Assembly: GCA_949298985.1 (NCBI GenBank)
Contig: CASFYV010000021.1
Coordinates: forward strand, 248,001-312,000
Direction of reading: 5' to 3'
Length of the DNA: 64,000 nt
Source: an uncultured bacterium
GTDB lineage: Bacteria > Cyanobacteriota > Vampirovibrionia > Gastranaerophilales > Gastranaerophilaceae
Shown here: positions 61,881-64,000 of the stretch, piece after piece
Layout of the letters: the number at the start of each line of letters is the position of its first letter
Numbering within the stretch: the first letter of the stretch is position 1
Program-made: the position numbers and the translations under genes
Notes under the pieces: generated by a model
Told to the model about the DNA's origin: nothing
What the model saw: the letters and a program-made list of their open reading frames with translations, nothing else
The model's database searches: none

Positions 61881-61900
61881 TTTACAAAACTTTACAAAAT
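61881..61900 (+). repeat. TTTACAAAA direct repeat upstream of the first AAA gene
   Basis: TTTACAAAAC TTTACAAAAT, differing by one base from the repeat at 54501-54520, about 60 bp before the ATG at 61959. Confidence 0.6.
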
Positions 61901-61958
61901 AGCAATTGTAAAACTTTTTTCGTTTTATTCATGTTAGAAGGCTTAATGTAGGTGAATT

Positions 61959-63116
61959 ATGACTCAAACTAATAACATTGTTAATACCCCACAAATTCCG
62001 GTATACACGCCTGTAAAAAATACAACTTCATTCAAGGCAACAAAAACAAATCAACCGGAAAATGAATTAGATAGCTTTATAAAACAACAAGAAGAAGCTA
62101 GAAAAAAAGCCAGAAATCAACAAAGATTGAATACAGGTATTCAATTAGGAGTCTTAGGAGCATTGTTACTTTCTGTTGGTTTTATGGCAAAACAAATGGA
62201 CTTGTTTAAAAGATTTAAACTTGAATTTAAAGATTTAGCCAAAGAATTAAGCCTAGATGAAATGGCAATGCCTAAAAGTCAACAAGAAGCAGCAAAACGT
62301 ATAACAAACTTTGTAGAACATCATGACAAAATTGTAAAAATGGGTGGTCCAGAAGGTTCATCAATTTTATTTTATGGTCCTCCTGGTACAGGTAAAAATA
62401 CTTTTGCTTATGCGATAACAAAAAAATTCCCAAATGCAAAGTTTGTAGAAATGGATATTTCTAAGATGAATTCAAAATGGCACGGAGAATCTGAACAAAA
62501 TGTATTAGGTACAATGAAAGCAGTTATTAAAGAAGCAACCAAACATCCTGATAAAAAATATTTTGTATTTATTGATGAAATAGATTCAGTAATGATGCAA
62601 GATGTCGGAAGCAATGCGAAACTTTCTCAAGATATTTTAAACGCTTTCAAAAAAGGTTTTAATGATTTAACTAATAAAGAAAATATTATTGTAATTGGTG
62701 CGACAAACTTAAAAATAGATCCAGAACTTGCAAGATTGGAAGGAAAAGTTCTTGATAGTGCAATGCTTGATAGATTTGCAGAAAAAGTATTAGTTGATTT
62801 ACCAACAAAAGATCAAATAAAACTTGCTATAACAAATTATTATAAATCCCCAAAACGACCTGATGTAGATGATGCTTTAAAAGATATTAATAATGAAAAA
62901 TTAGATAAAATTGCAGAATTCTTAGCAGAAAGAAAACGAGAAACCTCTTTTAGAAAACTTATTAACGGAATTTTAAGACCTGCCGCATCTAATAAAGAAT
63001 ATTCAACAGATGCTATTATGACAATGGATGATTTAATTCATTCAATAATAAATAATAAAAATAACTTAAATATAACAGATAGTGAATTACAAAAATTCTT
63101 AGATTCTTTAAAATAA
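61959..63116 (+). CDS. Membrane-anchored AAA ATPase with FKA motif and GKN Walker A
   Basis: 385 residues. N-terminal tail with NTTSFKATK (Phe25), a transmembrane helix near residues 63-82 (GIQLGVLGALLLSVGFMA), then an AAA module. Walker A is GPPGTGKN (140-147), with Asn147 where Ser/Thr is expected; Walker B is FVFIDEIDS (Asp206, Glu207); sensor 1 is GATN; the arginine finger region is MLDRF. TAGGTGA precedes the ATG. It may be a protein remodeller at the membrane. The following AAA gene starts 12 bp downstream. Confidence 0.8.
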   Translation: MTQTNNIVNTPQIPVYTPVKNTTSFKATKTNQPENELDSFIKQQEEARKKARNQQRLNTGIQLGVLGALLLSVGFMAKQMDLFKRFKLEFKDLAKELSLDEMAMPKSQQEAAKRITNFVEHHDKIVKMGGPEGSSILFYGPPGTGKNTFAYAITKKFPNAKFVEMDISKMNSKWHGESEQNVLGTMKAVIKEATKHPDKKYFVFIDEIDSVMMQDVGSNAKLSQDILNAFKKGFNDLTNKENIIVIGATNLKIDPELARLEGKVLDSAMLDRFAEKVLVDLPTKDQIKLAITNYYKSPKRPDVDDALKDINNEKLDKIAEFLAERKRETSFRKLINGILRPAASNKEYSTDAIMTMDDLIHSIINNKNNLNITDSELQKFLDSLK

Positions 63117-63128
63117 CAGGAGATAAAA

Positions 63129-64000
63129 ATGGTTCAATCTATTAATACCCCAATTAAATTCAAAGCAGATACAACATATCCAGCTATTAGTTACAGCAAT
63201 CAATATACTCCACCAATGCTTGATAACAACATTGAAGATGTTTTTTTAATGCAAGAAATGGCTAATCAAAAAGCTGCAAAAAAAGAAAAATCAAAAGAGA
63301 ATTGGAATAAAGCCGGTGTAATTGCACAAGCCGCGATAGCATTAGGAATAATAGGTTCTGCGTTAGCAACAATTTTTTCAGCTAAAATGACTAAAAAAGC
63401 TTTAACAGGTGTAAAAGAAGAAAGCAAAAAATTGATTGACACATTAAAACCTGTAGATGTAAGCAAAGAAAAAAACTTTGAAGAACTAACATTAGGTCCC
63501 GAAATGAAAAAAGTTGTAGAAGATATGAAAACCCGAATTGAAAGAGCAGAAGCTTTAAAGAAAAAAGGTTCAAAAGGTGGATCCGGAATAATGTTATATG
63601 GTGAGCCCGGCGGTGGTAAAAACGCTTATGTATATGCTCTTACAAAATACATGCAAGAAAAATTCCCGGGTTCTGAGCTATACGAAATGAATGTTTTAAA
63701 ATTAACAGATAAATACGTCGGTGAAACAGAAAACAATATCATGGGATTTGTAGAACAAATGGTAGAACAAGCAAAAGCAAATCCTAAAAAGAAATATATT
63801 GTGTTTATGGATGAATTTGATTCCATCGCAAGAAAAGAAGACGGTAACAATATAAAAATGGGTGAAAAATTCCAAAATGCTTTCAAAACAACATTAACTA
63901 AACTAACTGCTTGTGATAATATCCAAGTAATTGCAGCTACTAACAAAGCTGAAAAAGATGCTGCATTAAATAAAGTTCTAGATGAAGCTATCCTTAACAG
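63129..64000 (+). CDS. Second membrane-anchored AAA ATPase, FKA motif (partial)
   Basis: 290 residues are in the window and the end is cut off. MVQSINTPIKFKADTT bears the motif; a membrane helix lies near residues 66-85 (AIALGIIGSALATIF-like). Walker A is GEPGGGKN (158-165), again with Asn after the Lys; Walker B is VFMDEFDS (Asp228, Glu229); sensor 1 AATN follows. AGGAGA precedes the ATG. It is a tandem paralogue of the first AAA gene. Confidence 0.8.
   Translation, partial: MVQSINTPIKFKADTTYPAISYSNQYTPPMLDNNIEDVFLMQEMANQKAAKKEKSKENWNKAGVIAQAAIALGIIGSALATIFSAKMTKKALTGVKEESKKLIDTLKPVDVSKEKNFEELTLGPEMKKVVEDMKTRIERAEALKKKGSKGGSGIMLYGEPGGGKNAYVYALTKYMQEKFPGSELYEMNVLKLTDKYVGETENNIMGFVEQMVEQAKANPKKKYIVFMDEFDSIARKEDGNNIKMGEKFQNAFKTTLTKLTACDNIQVIAATNKAEKDAALNKVLDEAILN

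Overview
The window is very AT-rich DNA, packed with short operons on both strands. The gene content suggests a non-photosynthetic relative of Cyanobacteria, most likely a gut Gastranaerophilales (Vampirovibrionia/Melainabacteria). The supporting evidence is a cyanobacterial-style SLH-domain surface protein, signs of a double membrane, a flagellar-type export operon, the MEP isoprenoid pathway, and many lineage-specific hypotheticals with a shared N-terminal motif. The taxonomic call is an inference from gene content, not a database result.

Layout. 1-4.8 kb: part of an aryl-polyene-type fatty acid pathway (acyltransferase fragment, chain-length factor, two ketosynthases, dehydratase, ketoreductase). 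4.9-9.6 kb: TPR protein, sugar ABC permease, glycosyltransferase and two small divergent regulator/small-protein cassettes. 9.6-13.2 kb: murD-ftsW-murG. 13.3-17.8 kb: dual-SpoA switch protein, fliO-like, fliP, an intruding ORF6N gene, fliQ, a pilus-type secreted protein, fliR. 17.8-24.6 kb: pseudopilin, secreted protein, Nif3, coaBC, PHP phosphoesterase, hemerythrin, a 20-residue repeat protein, an HTH cassette, mraY. 24.7-29.1 kb: ribE, ribBA, GNAT, SLH protein. 29.2-32.1 kb: CopG-like protein, ilvB, a tRNA-Pro surrounded by tRNA fragments, and a REPIN-like element. 32.1-35.7 kb: lineage-specific genes including an acyltransferase, a zincin and a Cys-rich protein. 35.7-42.1 kb: second ABC permease, P-loop ATPase, aroB-aroK-aroC, ispG, phosphoesterase. 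42.1-43.1 kb: a duplicated AbrB/small-protein cassette. 43.2-54.4 kb: hypotheticals, ispH, rpsA, acyltransferase, MATE pump, bcp, pnuC, glgC. 54.7-64 kb: tandem membrane-protein paralogues, a LACC1-type protein, aspS, a putative exported protein and two AAA ATPases.

Three patterns cut across this layout. Eleven otherwise dissimilar proteins share a short N-terminal F-[KQNG]-[AGSNK] motif. About ten genes have a -10 box ending six or seven bases before the ATG and no Shine-Dalgarno sequence, which predicts leaderless mRNAs. Five small divergent cassettes pair a DNA-binding protein of 50-70 residues with a helical protein of 62-76 residues across an operator-rich promoter.
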